NCBI GenBank assembly: GCA_964559075.1
Contig: CAZLGJ010000025.1
Location: forward strand, 1 to 26,010
Origin: Opacimonas sp964559075
GTDB taxonomy: Bacteria > Pseudomonadota > Gammaproteobacteria > Enterobacterales > Alteromonadaceae
Direction: 5' to 3'
DNA: 26,010 nucleotides
In this document: positions 24,732-26,010 of the stretch, in pieces
Position numbering within the stretch: position 1 is the first letter of the stretch
Layout of the letters: the number at the start of each line of letters is the position of its first letter
Made by a program: the position numbers and the translations under genes
The notes under the pieces: generated by a model
Database searches by the model: none
Seen by the model: only the letters and a program-made list of their open reading frames with translations
Told to the model about the DNA's origin: nothing

Positions 24732-24739
24732 GCGAGACC

Positions 24740-24781
24740 TGTCATTATTGTTATTCTCACAAGATTATAACAATAATGACA
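24740..24781. repeat. Perfect 15-bp inverted repeat between metH and the radical SAM gene
   Basis: TGTCATTATTGTTAT (24740-24754) and ATAACAATAATGACA (24767-24781) are perfect reverse complements around a 12-nt spacer. It fills nearly all of the 55-bp gap between the metH stop and the GTG start of the radical SAM gene, and reaches its ribosome-binding site (AGG at 24738-24740). The AT-rich arms lack a GC stem or T tail, so it is not a normal terminator. A repressor operator or a translation-gating hairpin is more likely. Confidence 0.85.
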
Positions 24782-24786
24782 CAAAA

Positions 24787-26010
24787 TTACAGGTTTGGTC
24801 CCAACCATTGTTCAATTTGACGCTCGCTCCACCCTTTTTTGTCAGCATAGCTCTGCGCTTGGTCGGCTTGGATTTGTGCCACCGCAAAATAGCGCGCTTC
24901 AGGATGTGCAAAATACCAACCTGAAACCGCAGCCCCTGGCCACATTGCATAGCTTGAGGTGAGCTGCATACCGATGCGCTCCTCTACCTGCAGCAAGTCC
25001 CAAATCAGCTGTTTTTCAGTGTGCTCTGGACATGCGGCATAGCCAGGTGCTGGGCGAATGCCTTGATACTTTTCTCTGATCAGATCATCGTTACTGAGTG
25101 TCTCATCTGGCGCATAGCCCCAATACTGGGTGCGCACCTGTTGATGCAGATACTCGGCAAAGGCCTCGGCTAATCGGTCTGCGATAGCTTTGACCATAAT
25201 TGAGTTGTAGTCATCACCCTGATCTTCATAATGCTTGGCCAGCTCATCTTCACCGATACCACCAGTTACGGCAAACGCGCCAATATAGTCGGTTCGCGCT
25301 GAATCGCGCGGAGCAACATAATCAGCTAAACAATAATTAAAACCTTTGGGCTTATGGGTTTGCTGGCGCAAATGATGCGCATGATGTTCTTTACCATCTG
25401 CATCCGTAATCGCAATGCTTTCATCTATACTGTTAGCAGCAAACAGGCCAAACACGCCTTTACATTCAAGACCACCATTGGCAATCAAATCATCCAACAT
25501 GGCATTGGCATCGGCAAATAACTGCGTCGCTTCTTCACCAACTATCTCGTCTTTTAGAATTCGCGGGTACTTTCCGGCCAGCGACCAAGTCATAAAAAAC
25601 GGCGTCCAATCGATGTAGCCGCGCAGCGTCTTAATATCAGCACTGACTTCAGTTACGCCAAGTTGTTTGGGTGTGACAATCGGTGCAGCTGCCCAATCAC
25701 ATCTAAATTTATTCTCGCGAGCCTGCGCAAATGTCACCGGCGCAGTGCGCGGTTTTTTGCGCGCGTGTTGCAAGCGCACCGTGTCGTATTCTTGCGAGAG
25801 TTTTTGTGCAAATACCGCGCGGGTATCTTGATTGAGCAGCTGCTGACACACACCCACCGCTCGCGATGCATTGGATACATACACAGTTGGGTGCTGATAG
25901 TGCTCGTCAATTTTGACCGCGGTGTGTGCTTTTGAGGTCGTTGCACCGCCGATTAATAAGGGCAAATCCATATCCAAACGCTGCATTTCTTTGGCCACGT
26001 AGACCATTTC
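24787..26010 (-). CDS. metH: Cobalamin-dependent methionine synthase MetH, C-terminal part
   Basis: The visible 407 residues, open at the right edge of the window, are the end of MetH. They comprise the last part of the cobalamin-binding domain (LPLLIGGATTSKAHTAVKI) and the whole AdoMet-binding reactivation domain. The latter has DWTPFFMTWSLAGKYP, IRPAPGYAACPEHTEKQ for AdoMet binding, and WPGAAVSGWYFAHPEA. MetH transfers a methyl group from methyl-tetrahydrofolate to homocysteine through B12; this domain remethylates oxidised cofactor. The protein ends QWLGPNL at 24787, as in other MetH proteins. The complete gene should extend some 2.4 kb beyond the window. The next gene downstream is a B12-radical SAM gene, with only a 55-bp gap holding an inverted repeat. 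Confidence 0.97.
   Translation of the reverse strand, partial: EMVYVAKEMQRLDMDLPLLIGGATTSKAHTAVKIDEHYQHPTVYVSNASRAVGVCQQLLNQDTRAVFAQKLSQEYDTVRLQHARKKPRTAPVTFAQARENKFRCDWAAAPIVTPKQLGVTEVSADIKTLRGYIDWTPFFMTWSLAGKYPRILKDEIVGEEATQLFADANAMLDDLIANGGLECKGVFGLFAANSIDESIAITDADGKEHHAHHLRQQTHKPKGFNYCLADYVAPRDSARTDYIGAFAVTGGIGEDELAKHYEDQGDDYNSIMVKAIADRLAEAFAEYLHQQVRTQYWGYAPDETLSNDDLIREKYQGIRPAPGYAACPEHTEKQLIWDLLQVEERIGMQLTSSYAMWPGAAVSGWYFAHPEARYFAVAQIQADQAQSYADKKGWSERQIEQWLGPNL

Noticed and set aside
1..26010. CRISPR array, complete transposase gene or tRNA gene
   Set aside because: No regularly spaced repeats, no DDE or serine/tyrosine recombinase motifs, and no cloverleaf with a T-loop GTTCRA motif were seen.

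Overview
The window looks like the chromosome of a gammaproteobacterium. The 16S leader, CsrA, AlaS and MetH sequences resemble marine Alteromonadales/Idiomarinaceae, but that placement rests on pattern memory and was not searched. Base composition is balanced except for an AT-rich stretch at about 21050-22190.

Left part (1-4134, all minus strand) is housekeeping. In transcription order it reads recX, alaS, csrA, a bidirectional hairpin terminator, two tandem rRNA promoters, a boxA leader, and the first ~52 nt of a 16S rRNA gene that runs off the left edge. recA is not next to recX, and no tRNA gene lies between csrA and the rRNA operon.

Centre (4264-18851) is an accessory biosynthetic region. 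It starts with a FemAB-like/PF04339 acyltransferase gene (+) and a KAS III gene (-). A divergent promoter region follows, then a tight plus-strand operon: a second KAS III, SDR reductase, PseG/SpsG hydrolase, Rieske oxygenase, PseI/NeuB synthase, SpsF-type cytidylyltransferase, acyl carrier protein, SDR, PseH-like N-acyltransferase, second acyl carrier protein, compact AMP-forming ligase, third SDR, and a 794-residue protein made of two tandem methyltransferases. My reading is that dedicated KAS III, SDR and ACP proteins build a short (hydroxy)acyl group. PseH would attach it to an amino sugar, and PseG, PseI and SpsF would turn the sugar into a CMP-activated pseudaminic-type nonulosonic acid, with oxygenase and methyltransferase tailoring. 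The first two steps (PseB dehydratase, PseC aminotransferase) and any glycosyltransferase are absent from the window. The third SDR gene is interrupted by 10 N; a 7-bp overlap at both gap edges, and an exact return to frame once merged, indicate a spurious gap.

Right part: a lipoprotein M13 metallopeptidase (PepO) gene with its own terminator is followed by an AT-rich patch holding a frameshifted, truncated AAA ATPase relic. Then come two minus-strand genes: a B12-binding radical SAM protein whose N-terminal region looks like a PqqD/RRE domain, and upstream of it the 3' part of metH. A perfect 15-bp inverted repeat separates these two. No CRISPR array, complete insertion sequence, or tRNA was found.
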